Assembly (NCBI GenBank): GCA_037447655.1
Contig: JBBHKE010001038.1
Span: 161,565 to 223,564 of the forward strand
Origin: Zygnema cylindricum
Lineage: Eukaryota; Streptophyta; Zygnematophyceae; Zygnematales; Zygnemataceae
Direction: 5' to 3'
Length of the DNA stretch: 62,000 nucleotides
The notes under the pieces are model-generated. The model saw nothing but the letters and a program-made list of their open reading frames with translations, did no database searches and had not been told where the DNA came from. The position numbers were made by a program, and so were the translations under genes. Shown one piece after another: positions 10,301 through 23,419 of the stretch. How positions within the stretch are numbered: position 1 is the first letter of the stretch; the number at the start of each line of letters is the position of its first letter.

Positions 10301-13192
10301 CCGGTACATTTATTTAGCTGAAAGAGAGGAAGGGAGAGGAGGGGAGAGGAGCAGTGGAATGCAAGGATGAACTGGAATTTACGAGTTGATCATGACATGG
10401 AACTGTACATTGAGCAAATAAGATTGTTTATTGATAGAGGATCATTACTTTGTGTAATACATGACTTATTGGCGGTTTTCATATATTCGCAGATTTCAAA
10501 GAATTTTTAGTGGTGGTGTGTTCAATGAGACTGCCTCTAGTCAGCTGATTTGGGCCTACTCTTCACAGGGCTCAAAGGTCCTTTCCTACCATCAAACTAC
10601 ACGGTAATGTTCAATTGACACACAGACTATTCTCTCGAGTGTGAATCCCTCCGATTATTAGCATGAGTCCTATGATGTAAATTTTCTGAAGCTACTCTAT
10701 CTTTTTTTCCTATTTTTTGTTCAGCTTACATCCAAATGTCTTATGTACACACCACCAATACTGTCTGAACTACTATGCAACAACTATCTTGGATCCTTTC
10801 AAACAGCTTATGTTCACTTAAATCAGCCGGGACCACCGAACTCTGTACACTTTCATCGACTATGTAGTTGAAAGTAATGTATGTTTTTGATGGACAGGCA
10901 ACTAATCTCTGTTTTTAAACTGGTTTCCGTTTCCCTTTCAGAGGATCAGCAGGCAGCTGGAGTATTCTTTTTGGAGAGACAGGTTCTGTTGTTAAAACTG
11001 AGAAGGATAGCTACCGTGCCTTCGTGAAAGTACACGGTTGGCTTATGTGGACTGCTTTTGGCGTCTTAATGCCACTTGGCATCTTCTCAGCAAGATATGC
11101 AAAGGTACTCTGCCCTTCACTATTTGAGTTAATCACTCTTTGAGTGCGTGCTTTTGACCCCAAATCATAAATTAGTGTTAGAAACACTGTGTAACTGAAT
11201 GGCCCATAATGACCCATGTGGCGGGACATAATTTGATGTAGTAAATTTTAAGCAATGGGTGGTGTACCTTTTGAGCCTCGGAATTGACTCGGAAGGTCTC
11301 TCTTATGCGCCATATATGAGCTTGATATGGATCGAGTTTGATTGAAAAAGAGTTTGAAAACAGGCTCATGGAAAGTGTTTGTGAGCCAAAGGAAATGGTG
11401 AACATGCATAATGACTATCAAGTCAGCACATGATCCTTCACTAGGTCCATAGGGAATGCAGATTTGTCATCAAGCTTGCTGGTTCTCACTGGCTTATGCT
11501 GTGACCTATTTTACCATATGGATTGCACGAAACAAAGATGAAGAAAACCGGTTGTGTAGAGCTTTAAAACAAAAAGGTGGTGATTTAGTTGTAAAGTTCC
11601 ATTCAAAACATAATGTTTGGCGAAAGCCATCGGGGCCGATACTGCTACACCAAGATCGTAGACTCAGACTCCTGTCAAAACTTTCACATGAGTTTGAAAC
11701 ATTCATTTTTATCCCACTCTTTTCCTTTTCCTCTTTTCTTAACAACTGAAGTAAAACAATATGACATTGATTTGCATCTCATAATTGGTTGCAGAGCATC
11801 ACCTACCTGTGGTTCTACACCCATGTGGCCCTACAAATTCTTGCATGGGCCCTAGTAACCGCCTCCAGTGTAATTGCTCTGGTGAAGTTTACTTCCTTTC
11901 AAGATCTCGCCGGCCGAGCTATCGACCACAGCCAATTGGGTCTCGCCATTGTCATTCTCATATGGATTCAACCAATCGTAGGCCTGCTGCGGCCCCATAG
12001 AGGGAAGGCTATTAGACCCATCTGGTTTATAGTCCACTGGGTGGTGGGAACTACGGCTGTTGTTCTCGCTTGGATCAACATTTTCTTTGGACTTCGTCTT
12101 TACAAAGATTATTTCAGCGTTAAGGTTCAGGTGAGGGATTCTTGCTTCCCATGCTTAAAAGGTCGTCGCGATGCAATTAGGACATGGATATTAATTGTCA
12201 TCATGGTGATTAAAATAGGTTCTGGCTTCTGGTTTTGACTGTCGGAAACCTTTCGTGGTAACAGATGTTTAGAGAAAGACAGAATTTGTTTTTATCTATT
12301 TAATGATTTTGTGGAGTACCTTCTAATAAATGCCGATGAACACACTAGCCATGCATTTTCTGAGAATACATCACATGAACATTAGTTGCTTATGCAAAAG
12401 TTTTTGTGGTTATCGATGTTCACTTGCATTTGCAACAAGTTTTCCCAGTGTTGAGTGGTAATCTATCGCATTATGAAATTTTGAATCGGTACCTAAATGA
12501 CTGTTTTAAAAGGACTTGAACAGTCTCTATCAGGATATCACTGGTCCTATGTACAGATCTTAAACGTTTCCTTGTGGTTTCAGCTTGCTGAAATGAGGGA
12601 TAAGCTCCCATTCTTTTTGCCTTCAACAGTTTTTGACGAACGGGCTATGAGAACGAAATGTCTCGGATGAACAGCTCTAAATTAAAATTTTGTTCCGTTC
12701 TTTTGTACTTAATTGTGTTCAACGATTTGCACCATAGACATAAAGAAAGCCCACAATGTGTCAACTACTGTTAAACTCTAAAAATTCCTCGGTTGGAGGG
12801 TGGTGAAATAACTTCTGTGATCGCCGTTTTTCATTTAAAAAAAAAGGGTTGTTAAAGGTCTTAGAACTCTTACCCTGCTAACATATCCTTCTTGGTCCAA
12901 TTACTGGAATGGTGTCCTGCCTTTTTCTTTTGAACTGCAGTTTTGGTACATTCTATTCGCCATCCAAATCGCAATAATTGGTGCGATCTACCTTTATTTT
13001 CCTCGAATAGAGGCCTTAGATAACGGTTCAGTTGTGCACACCCAATTGCCGACCAATAATGAGGCTAACGGCAGTCATTTGACGTCAAACCACAACCGGC
13101 AGTCGCATTGCGATGAAACTGACGGGTTGTCAGAACAGCCGGTTTTGCCGAAGGGTGATGACGGCAGACAAAATGGAAAAAACAGGGTTTAG
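7356..13192 (+). CDS. Tandem-DOMON cytochrome b561 protein (CYBDOM family), 11 exons, 607 aa
   Basis: CYBDOM proteins carry electrons across membranes, usually from ascorbate. Exons: 7356-7498, 7884-8070, 8524-8594, 8818-8937, 9382-9509, 9819-9873, 10046-10303, 10493-10603, 10942-11104, 11795-12130, 12941-13192. The sum is 1824 nt and every phase closes. A signal peptide covers residues 1-22. DOMON1 (about 30-185) has a WSPDG core, Met83 and His170 as likely heme ligands; DOMON2 (about 217-370) has Met269 and His354. The b561 part has five hydrophobic helices and conserved-type His389, His422, His457 and His493. A hydrophilic tail of about 60 residues ends the protein. Most plant relatives have one DOMON. 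Here both halves show matching phase-2 introns, which points to an internal exon duplication. The donor after exon 4 (GTTGGT) and the short exon 6 are the weakest calls. The family call is firm; substrate is not shown. Confidence 0.9.
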
Positions 13193-14304
13193 GAATCCTG
13201 GAAACAAATTATCAAAAAAAGTTGTGACGTGGAAGGTTGTCCGAAGATGATCTCATTAGAAACAAGTACAAGTGTATTTCCTCTTTTTATGGAGGAAAGG
13301 GTAGTAACTATATTGATATGGTTTGTTTCCCAATTAGTTGATTTTTTAATTCTACGATGATGTTGGAATACACTAATTTTGTTCATATTTCACATTTTCA
13401 AAAAAAAATAGCATCAGGAGGGAGAGGGGTCCACAAAACTTGTTGTTCTCTTAATGTACTAGGGCGAAAAATGGCTCAACAAATCATTTTGTGACTTGTA
13501 GAGCTTGTAATATAAATTTTCAAAACGTTTCAAACCAGTGATGATGTCCCTCATACAAACCCGTGGTTCTTGTTTGGTTTCTTCTTCCACTAAACTATAT
13601 TTGTGAATCGGGTGTTTGTATTATTCCATAAAAATCAACCACCTTAATATAAAAGTTGTGGTATGACTTAAGTCTTCTATCACCAACTACATCTCTAATT
13701 TGTGTTCGCCATTTTAATACGCAAAGACGAAAACTGGCCAAGCAAATTTATAAAAAAAATAAAATATGTTGGCAGTTCTAGGTCATCTTGTGGAAACAAG
13801 CTTTGTATGGGAAGGATATTTGCGCATAAATGTGGATGATTTTCCACATGAAGATAATAAATGGTATAATAATATTGAAGGTTATATATGTGCAAATGTT
13901 TAAAAGGTATGTAGGTACGAATGAATTAGGTAAGGAATGAGGTGTAAAGGACAATTGCAACGCCAGTCAAAGTCATTGTCGTTTATATCGTGGTCATTGT
14001 CGTTTATATCGTGGTCATAAATAGTGGAATGGTAAATAGTGAGTAGCAAAGGGCAAAAGGATAGGAAGGTACATGTAAAGTTGTGTAAATGTGTGAATAT
14101 TAGAAAGTGAAAGAGGGAAATAGTGTGGAAAGGTACCATGTAAAAAGGTGGAATCAAAGATATAAGGATAATGTATAAAGATACAGCGGACTGTGTATAA
14201 AAGGTATGAATTATCGAGGCAAATAGGTAAAAAGGTGGAAAGATAACAAGGTCAACATAAAGGGTAAATGGAATATAGTAGTACACCGACCATCTCTACA
14301 AGAG
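13193..14304. other. 3' flank and AT-rich intergenic DNA with a 21-bp direct repeat
   Basis: No gene is visible. A 21-bp unit (CATTGTCGTTTATATCGTGGT) occurs twice head to tail at about 13974-14016. From about 14030 to 14270 the + strand is purine-rich, which leaves pyrimidine-type ORFs open on the other strand. Confidence 0.5.
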
Positions 14305-14307
14305 TTA

Positions 14308-15068
14308 GGGTACGGCCCCATGTGGCTAAGTTCGAGTTTTTTTTTTTCGTTTTCCTTTCAAACTTAGCGCCGTACTGCCTAAGTCGAAACCGTACGAAGA
14401 AATCGCAATTTTGTAGAATACAATTTGCGTCATTCTCGAACTTAGGATATACGAAAATTTGTCGTCATGTGTTTTTTCGACCCGCTGTCACGTCATCTTC
14501 AAACTTATCATAAACCATATCAGCAATGTGTTTTAAGCAAAGTAGAACCGTGTACACAAATAGGAAAACATATCCCCACGTGTGAAAAGTTTCTAAAAGA
14601 TTTTGACGATTTGAAAAAGTACAGCGTTGTTCGTTTTTGTCCACATGCACCTTATACGATTTTTTTGCAGGGGTCTCGAGGCTACAGTGTCATTTCACGC
14701 AAAGTTGAAAAATCTACGAAGGTGAAAATCTGCAAAGTCATGGCGGTCGGACAACAGAGGTTTACGCAAAGGCATGTGATACAGCCACGGCTGTAAGGTT
14801 GTACGTCTACGATGTCACGCGATAACATGCAACATACCAAATCGTTTCAAAAATTACGATGAGTATTGCGACAGTTCAAAAAGTTTTGAAAAAATACGTT
14901 GCTGCAAAGACAACTTCTAGACGGTGACAGTCGTCACGGGTATTGTCGACATATACAATCGTCACAAACTTAAGTAACAATTTCGAGTAAACACATAGAG
15001 ACACCTGAAATCTTGGTCCGCCGAATCCGCGCTATAATACAAAGTTACAAGTACATGGGGTCGTACCC
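14308..15068. mobile_element. Harbinger/PIF-like MITE, family C (761 bp)
   Basis: The ends are GGGTACGGCCCCATGT on the left and ACATGGGGTCGTACCC on the right, flanked by TTA at 14305-14307 and 15069-15071. The 3-bp TTA/TAA duplication and GGG start fit Harbinger/PIF elements. The interior shares words with copies at 33835-34608 and 45103-45884, such as GGTCCGCCGRATCCGCGC near one end and a GACAGTCGTCACGGGTATTG block. No transposase is present. Confidence 0.75.
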
Positions 15069-15462
15069 TTAGAGCCGTACCGCGTAAGTTTCAACTGTAC
15101 CAAACAAATAGAGAAAAAATATGTAGATTATACGTCATCGTCAAATTAAGGATGTACTACATGTCCTCTTGTGTTCTTCGACCCACGGCCAAGCCAAAAA
15201 ACGTCATCTTCAAACTTTTATGTAAAACACATGGACGATGTGTTTTAAAACAAAGTATTTTCTAAAAACAAATAATAACATGTATTCGCTCGTGTAAAAA
15301 AAATTACAAACGAATTCAAACGACGGTGAAAAGTACACTATTCGTTATATTTTGTCCGTTTGCATCCATCAAAGTACACAATTTGTTTTGTTTTGTCACG
15401 TTCCATTCATAACAATTTTTTTCATTTAAGGGGTCTGGAAATTACGACGCCATTTCACGAAA

Positions 15463-16060
15463 TCGTAAGAAATCTATGAGGGCGCCCCTGGAAGTCGCAC
15501 ACGCCGGCTCTCTCAGCAGCCTCACATTGACTTCTCTAAACTTCACTATTCATTATCCTTTCACGAGGCGGCTCTACGCTGACCGGTGGGAAGCTGGAGA
15601 AAACATTTTTTGCCTTAAAAAATTAAAATCCACAATTATCATTGCTATGTTTTTTAACACGAACAAAGGCGGATAATAAGTTTATTTTATTATGTTGTTT
15701 CATATGAAAATTTTACCACGTTTTTACATGCTCAAAATTACCAAAAAAATAATATAATTATTGTGCTTAATATTGGTTTTATTACGTCACACTTAATCTA
15801 CTGTGCAAATCGGTTATTCTAAAACCATATTTTATTATGATTATTATTATTATTTTCTTTATTATCTTGGATTCTTTACACAATAATGAAAAAATCGATG
15901 CATCCACTAAGAGTTAAAAAAAAACTTAAATTTATGGTGATTATATCAAATATGAGATAAGTTAGGTTTCTCAAATAATAATAAAGATTCAAAGCACGTG
16001 GAAATTGTAAAAAAGCACCCGTATAAGGAAGGCGACGTCAGCCATGGCCAACATCCATAG
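15463..16060. other. Foreign segment interrupting the left arm of the foldback element
   Basis: This stretch has no counterpart in the right arm. It begins GC-rich, encoding a possible 66-residue peptide that I do not recognise, and becomes very AT-rich from about 15690 with ATT repeats near 15838. I see no termini or duplication that would identify it as a known element. Confidence 0.4.
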
Positions 16061-16961
16061 ACAAAGGGTTGAAAAGGTTAATATCTATAAATGTCGCATA
16101 CAATTATGCGACGTCATTGACATTTTTGAACAATCAGGTGCATAATCATAGACTGTAGACGTTGACAACCGTCACGGGCAATGTCAGTGTATACAATCGT
16201 CACACCCTAAAGTAACATTTTTTTTGTTACACATAAAGACACCTAAAATCCGGGTCCGCCGGATTTGCACTAAAAAACAAAGTAAGTTTACTAAGTTTCA
16301 AGTACACGAGCACCCTAAGGGTGCATCTCTATGTACTTCAAGCTTAGAGATTTTTTTTTGTTTTTTAGCGCAGATCCGGCGGACCCAGATTTCGGGTGTC
16401 CCTATGTGTACCAAACGAAATTGTCACTTAAGGGCGTGACGATTGTATACGTCGACAAAGCCCGTGAGGCTGTCAACGTCTACAATCTATGATGACGCAC
16501 GTTATTTTTCGTAACTACTTGTGACGTCGCGTGACTTTTCGTGACATTGTAGACCTATCGGCTACCGCCCTCCAGCCTGTGCCGTTTCACGGTTGAAGAA
16601 GATGCGTTTTGCCTTTGCGTCTATTGTCGGCTCGACGTGAAATGGCATAGGAACCTTGAGGCCCCTACAAAACAAAAATCCGTACCGGATGGAAACGGAC
16701 AAAACAAAACAAAATGTGTACTTCTCTTTGTCGTATTAGACAAAAGCGGACAAAACATAGTGAATCGTGTACACGTCCACGTCTCTTGAATTCGTTTGAA
16801 GTTTTTGAAAAAAACATTACACGTGCGAATACGTGTTCCTTTTTGGTAATACAAAATCCCTAATTTTAAAACATATCGGCCCTGTATTTTAAAGATAAGG
16901 TTGAAGATGACGTTTTTTGTCGTCGAAGTGGGTCGAAAGACACAAGACGACAACATGTAGT

Positions 16962-17127
16962 ACATTTTGAATTCGATGATGACGCAAAATGTACTTCTCT
17001 TTTTTTCTATTTTATTGTACGGTTGAAACTTACGCGGTACGGCTACATTTTGAATTCGATGATGACGGAAAATGTACTTCTCTTTTTTTCTATTTTATTG
17101 TACGGTTGAAACTTACGCGGTACGGCT
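16962..17127. repeat. 83-bp tandem duplication in the foldback arm
   Basis: A unit beginning ACATTTTGAATTCGATGATG occurs at 16962 and again at 17045, nearly identical across 83 bp. The opposite arm has the segment only once, so the duplication arose after the arms formed. Confidence 0.85.
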
Positions 17128-17190
17128 CTAAGTTTTACAGGAAAACGACAGAAAAAAACCCTTACTTACGCACACAAAGACGCACCCTAA

Positions 17191-18286
17191 ATCATCTAAA
17201 ACTGTAAGCACTATAATCTAATGGTCAAAAGACAATCTAACTGATTAGAATAGTATCACCGATATTCTGTTGGATATCCGACACGGTTATACCACGTCAG
17301 GTTGCGTAGTCCCGAAACAATTAGCGCAACTGCTACGCAAACGCGAGGAAACCCTACGCAAAACTGTACGGAACTCTACGATAATGGCTCAGTGGTGGGA
17401 GTCATCGGTTGGTTTCTTTTGTACAGGCCAGGCCAAAAACATTGGGAAGTTGCCTAGATGATTTTCACATACCTCAAACACACCATCAATTACAAACTCA
17501 TTATGGGTGGAAAGGAACTCAATTTTGTCACTTCTAGTTTTTTCCGTCGTCTTCGAATTCAACTTTTTTTTTCATGTCATAGTGTCGGCTCATCATTGGA
17601 CTGTTCACATTGTACCATTTTAAGTTCGGAAACCTCAAAAATTATATTTTTTATCATGTGAAGCGACAAATAATTATCGACTTATTCTCACAACTTTTAG
17701 CGGCTAAGTGAGAATGAGAGAAGCTACACAAATTGATGGATTAAAAAAACTGTACAAATATCAATTGATATGAATGTGCAAATTTGGAAAAACTTAAAAA
17801 AAAAGACAACATAAGTAAACAAATAAGCTAATTGAGATGAAGAGAGATGTAAAATGGTGCAATTGGTTTGACCAACATGAACGCTACATCGTAATAATTT
17901 TACAATATGAGATCCCATTGTAGGAATAGGGTCTGGTACTCTCAGTACTCTTAGTTACACTTTCAAGAGGTTAAAAGCCAATTTGACCCCAAGGTAATGA
18001 ATCCCCAGGTAATGAAAATTTGGTTTCACCAAAATAAATAGCTAATTATCCTACGCCAGATGGTTTATGAGGTATTTTGAATCCTCCACGAAGATATAAA
18101 TGAACACATGTAAAATCACCACTAAATTCATTATTCACCTAAAGTTGCAGTTACGCATGCATCAGTCCACGATTATTGATAGATTAACAAAAGTAAAATA
18201 TGCATTTTTTTCCGTGTTTTTGGCATTTGGCACGTATAATGTGACACGTAATTAATTTTTGACATCGAATCAAAACATATACATAT

Positions 18287-18288
<2 letters not shown>
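17191..18288. other. Unclassified intergenic stretch
   Basis: No gene or complete element is recognised. ORFs here are under 75 residues and lack family features. Confidence 0.4.

Positions 18289-18375
<87 letters not shown>
18289..18375. repeat. Compound (TG)n(TA)n microsatellite
   Basis: About 21 TG units run directly into about 22 TA units, ending at 18375. Confidence 0.97.
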
Positions 18376-18379
<4 letters not shown>

Positions 18380-19994
18380 TCATTTCCATTTAATATATTT
18401 TTCAACCTTAAAATGTAAGAGCCTACTTCAAATGGGGGTTTTGGCATGAGTTAATATTCATGTCGAATATCTCCTATTCGAGTATTCTTGTATTTGAATA
18501 AGACCACTCTGATTCTACCTATCCTATGTCAATTCTGCCGATAAAAAATAAAAAATATGTCGCCATAGGTATCTTTGCTGCGCAGATGTTGCAGATAACT
18601 ACATCTTTTGTTTTAAATTTATTGTTTTTGATGTTGTGTTATGCGATGATGTCGTAAGTTTTTGCCGATATCAACATCACATGTCGTCGAATCATGACTT
18701 AGTTTTTCAATATAGTCACCCTTCCGGGTTTTTTAAGGGTCCGTATGACCTTAACTTGTAGTCAGCCACATTCTGCGAACATGGAAAGATAACCTTGTTA
18801 AGCTCAAAATGTCTCCGTTCTCAAAACATTAACTATGTTTAAGCCTCTTTCAGTCCGCACAACATCAATACTATTTAGCACAATGTTATACTAATAGTAA
18901 TTAGCGTTATTTTGACGGGCAATCAGTTTTTATTTTGTTTGCCGGGTGGTCATGTTTTTTTTTTATGCTGTCGCCGTGAATTTCGCCATTTTTTCAACAT
19001 TTGTCATTAGTTGCGTGTGTGACGGGCACTCAGTTTGGTTTTATCTGGGCAATTTTTTTTTTTTGGACGCTTCCGCCACTGCCCTGAGTTTTGCGATTCT
19101 TTTGACAAATATTGGCGTCAGAAAATCGCGGCTGGCATGATTGGCTGACCCAAAAATTCTCTAATGCCGGCGAGTCCTTTTTAAGGACCCTCGTGGACGT
19201 TCATCCGGACAATCTATTTTGGACGGATCTGTGGAACGAAAAACTAAAATGATTGTGTGGACTGTGGAGCACACGTGGCAATTGGTGCAGGAGCTGACTG
19301 TAATGAATCATAGACAAATTCTTGATTGGTTCCTTTGACTCCTGTATAAACGACAAATCTCGATGTTTTTACTGGAGATCTGACGATTTCGAATCTCAGA
19401 ACGTTGTCGTTTTTGGTGACGCTACAATCGGCGGTCAGTAGCGCGCTTCCGAAGAAACGACGGCTGCCGTACAAGACTCATATGTACGGAAATATAAATT
19501 AGTTTTAGTTACGTGAATCTCTATCAGGGCTGGGCTTGATTGGCTCCAAAAACACGTATTTTAGGTAAAATAAAAAAATCGCATTTTTTGACGAATCGCC
19601 AAAAGGTGGATCCATGACAGCTCACTACGTGGCCCTTACAAACAAAATGGAAAAAAAATAATGGAAGAATAAACAAATATGTAGAAAAAAAAAAAAAAAT
19701 ACCGGCGGTTATACGCGTCACATTGTTTTGTACGGATCGGTTCCCAAACTGGCCAAATCAATTACCTTTTTTTCGACGCGTAAAAATTAGGCTTTGAATC
19801 TCCACGGGCAGTTAGAGTGGAATCCTGTTTTTTTTTCTTTCCCACAAAAAGTACACGCGTCAATACAGTTCCGTCAGATTCCCCCCTGCTGCGCCAATCA
19901 TTGTGCATGTACGGCCTGTTATTTGCGGGACATTGCGGTTTTCCGAAAAGTGCGTAACAGGCGTTTTATGAGGTAACAGTACTAATTGAATCAG
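18376..19994. other. Unclassified intergenic stretch
   Basis: No gene is supported. It contains a weak duplicated pattern around GACGGGC..TCAGTTT (18916 and 19021) and several T homopolymers. I see no termini that define an element. Confidence 0.35.
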
Positions 19995-19996
19995 TA

Positions 19997-21087
19997 CACC
20001 GTGAATCGTTATTAGTGTCAATATCTCTAATTTGGGTTCTTAAAATTTTGATTTTTTTTTTCAAATAGGATACATGATTTTAATTTTTCCTTGACGATAA
20101 TTAAGGTACCGTACAAAATAGCGTAAAGCCCGAAAGTATAATAAAATTTAAATAGTGTGGTGTACGGTCGATGTCTGATCGTACATAAATGTACCTTTTC
20201 AAGTGAAAATTTACAAAAAAATAATTAGATCAGACGCACACGCATAGGAACGTGCGCTTAAAAAAATGGGATTAGTCTGACACGTAAACTACACCGTCAA
20301 TCGCTATTAGAGTAAAGGAATAAATAGCGAAAAAAAAAATTAGTGTTATTAACACTAATCGGGAATTATTTTTTTTTGAAAAAAAATATATATACTAATT
20401 AATCCCTAACTGTAATTTGGGTTGTCCTGAATAATAAATGCCCGCCCTTTCGATGTCTACATTAATCTATGTAGCCGTACAAAATCTGACAATTCGTACG
20501 CCGTCGCGCTGTTCACACGCTCGACGGACGAACATATGAGAACGTGATTTTTTTCGACGAGTTTGCGTCTCTTTCTTCCAGTGCACATTCACATGTGTGC
20601 GCAATAATGTTAAGTGTCTTTTTATGCTTTCCTAATTCAAAAAGTACCATTTCGTACGAATATTCCCTGTCCGTACGCCACACTATTTCCATCGCAGTGT
20701 ACTTTCCTTATTAACGCTAATTGAAAAAAAAACCTAATTAGAATAATGGAAAAAATAAAATTATGGATTGTATTTCGGGTTTTTTTTTTTGAAAAAAGGG
20801 CACCGAATTGGCGTTATATACTCTAATAGCGATTGACGGTGTAGTATGGTATATACGGATATTTTAAATTCGCGACGGCGTACGATTTCTAATATTTTAT
20901 ACGGATACATATATTAATATATATAATTGTACGACGAATATTCAATTTTTGCTGTTCCCAAATTAGCATTAACGCCGAAATTATAATACACCTTTTTAAA
21001 AATTAAAATCAAATTTTTAATTAGCATCAATTACGGTAAATTTCTTCAACACTATTTATACTTTGACACTAATAACGATTCGCGGTG
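19997..21087. mobile_element. TA-flanked element, family A, with an inner family A copy
   Basis: The outer ends are CACCGTGAATCGTTATTAG and CTAATAACGATTCGCGGTG, each bordered by TA inside a GTAC palindrome. A second pair of the same type, CACCGTCAATCGC and its inverse, bounds 20292-20841 with CTA..TAG borders. It reads as a younger family A copy inside an older one. Confidence 0.65.
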
Positions 21088-21089
21088 TA

Positions 21090-22423
21090 CACGTGGCTAG
21101 AATCTTAAGGCTTCCGGATTTTACCTTCATTTCTGTACGTTACAGACCATGACGTCATAGCAGGAAGACCCGAAACCTTAATCTTGAGCAGATACGTCTG
21201 CACTGTTCCGACGTAGGCTGGGGAGAATCCATCTTTATCCAAAATGCCAAAGCACACACGTGGACACAGGGTTACAAAGCGGCTCAAATCTGCGGCTAGA
21301 AGACAAACACGCCCTGGTGGGCAAAGCTGGCATGGCCAAAAATATGCCACGCTACTTTATTATTTTTGAAATGACAGATGTATTGGTTTTATGCGGCCAG
21401 CGCGACCATGTGAGCGCTGAAACGACGTGGCAGAACACGAGCTGAATTCCTAGACAACAATGCGAATCTACGTTTCTGTACGGAATTGTTACAGACGTGC
21501 AGTGAGATTCACCGTATCTGATTCAGCGAAACTCAGAGGCCGCACTAGCCGGATTTCCATAAGGGCTCCGCTTACGGGCCAAAACTGGTACCTCAAGGCC
21601 GTTTTCAATGATTGAGCACCGATAACCGTCCAAATCAGAATCCGCTAATATCCTGCGGCCATAAACTTCCCATTAAAACGGGTCTTGAAATGACCATTTT
21701 TCGACCGTTTTGGAATGATTTTTCCTCTAGGCTAATATAGGGAATGAACTAACTTATGTCGATTACTCCAATGCAGGAGGTATTTTAAATAGTGAACTGT
21801 ACAGAATGAGCAAGTACGTGGTAGTTTTTGGTACAAATTTTTATAAAATGTCTTGGATAACGGAGTCGCACTGAGGTATGATTCATTGTAGCAAAGACTA
21901 GGGGATATGGCACCTATATTGTTATTAAAACTAAGGAAACTACGCCTAAAAAAAAACCAGGTAGTAATTAGTGTAAGGGTATCTGTAACAGTAATAGTGG
22001 ATCGAATTCGGTCGTAAATGGGTATTTAAAGGTTAGGAATATAAAGTTATGAATTTGGTAGACGTTCGCGAAAGAATCGCGCGATTTGGAGTTTTAATTG
22101 AAAAGAAATAGCGATAGGTGTATCTAGGTGACAGCATGGGGTCAAACTAACAAATGGGTATCATTGAAACGGGTCAAGGGTCAAATTAGTACCGAAATTT
22201 CGCGTGTACGTTTCATAAAGTACTAATGAAAAATTTAGTCGTTTAGTGCGCACGATGGTTCGTTTCGTACAATTTTTAGTACGAAACGCCACTTTCACTT
22301 ATTGGAATTTCCTAAGTAGTTTCGCGTGCGAAATTTGCGGCGCACGTTCGTGCGAAGTTGCGTTTCGTTTGGCGCGCACTTTTGCACGTAAATGTTATGT
22401 AGTGAAACGTAGCGTTTGATTCA
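21090..22423. other. Unclassified intergenic stretch
   Basis: No gene or bounded element is recognised. The 22200-22400 part is rich in TTTCGTGCG/CGCACG-type words, partly resembling sequence in the LTR at 25579-26667, but no boundary is visible. Confidence 0.35.
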
Positions 22424-22431
22424 TAGTTCAA

Positions 22432-22877
22432 AAGTAGGTGACCGTACGCCCATACAATATGCCTATTGTATGCAAAACATACAATATGGCCTTAAGACCC
22501 ATATTGTATTGGCCGCAAAATGAAATAAAATAGTAACAGGGTTGATTGCACATGGATCGATAGAGAATTAATTGTCATGTCTAAATTTGAAAAAAAAATC
22601 GGACAAATATATATTTTTCTGTGAGTTTTGAGCGACTTTTTATTTAAACCGTCAGATTTGGATGATCTGACGGTCGTTGATGAAAGTAACGATCTAAGAA
22701 GATCACATGAAAAGCCCATAACACAACTTATGATAGGACTATCGTCAGATTCGGACAATCGGACGGTCGCTGATGAAAGTAGCGATCTAAGAAAATCACA
22801 TGGAAAGCCCGAAACACAACTTACGCTAAAGGCGGCCTACAAAAGGCCTACCAAAAAACGCCTACTTTTGAACTATG
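22432..22877. mobile_element. hAT-like MITE, family B copy 2 (446 bp)
   Basis: The ends are CATAGTTCAAAAGTAGG and its inverse, with a perfect 8-bp duplication GTTTGATT at 22424-22431 and 22878-22885. The internal module with GATCTGACGGTCG and AGCCCATAACACAACTTA occurs twice in tandem, about 84 bp apart. Copy 1 has it once. Confidence 0.87.
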
Positions 22878-22885
22878 GTTTGATT

Positions 22886-23416
22886 AGTTGGTAAATGCTA
22901 CGTAGTTAGTAAGAGATTTCGCACGTTTTTGCATTGATCAGTCTGAGTCCTTGCTGATCAATGATTGGCCCAGGTAAAACCTGTTCAACGGAGCGTTGAC
23001 TCTGGCCTGGCTGGTCCAGGGCGATGATGGATAAATAGTGAAGTCTAAGAGAAAAGTAGACATCTCTTCCTTTGGAAAAGTTTGGAGAAATTCTGACTGA
23101 TCTTGATCCTGCGCGATTAAAACCAAATTGGAGCATTGGCATTTTGGCACTGAAATCTCTTACAAACTAAGTAGTGTTTTAGTAGTTAAGAGATAGAATT
23201 ATTAAGAGTGGAGAGTAGTGGAAAACACTTTAAAAGAAGGGTTGAGCCACGAGGGCAAGAGACCAAGCTAATGTTTTGTGGACAAAAGCTTCTTCTAATT
23301 TAAAGTTTATCCTTATGTGATTGCTATCCAATGTGGATGTGTATTTTTCCAATGTGTGGAATGTTTGGTTGAAATTGGTTGTAGTAATGGGATTTTCTAA
23401 GAGGTAGGAGATCCTA
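22886..23416. other. Unclassified intergenic stretch
   Basis: Nothing recognisable beyond short ORFs without family features. Confidence 0.35.
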
Positions 23417-23419
23417 TTA

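Larger units (their letters stand above)
15072..17187. mobile_element. Foldback Harbinger-like element with long inverted arms
   Basis: The left arm (from about 15072) and right arm (to 17187) are reverse complements over several hundred bases. Shared words include CCGTACCGCGTAAGTTTCAA and AAAACGTCATCTTCAA. The arms meet at a central CACCCTAAGGGTG near 16315. The right end is ACGCACCC followed by TAA; the left terminus is lost next to the family C element ending at 15068. The left arm is interrupted at about 15463-16060. Confidence 0.6.
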
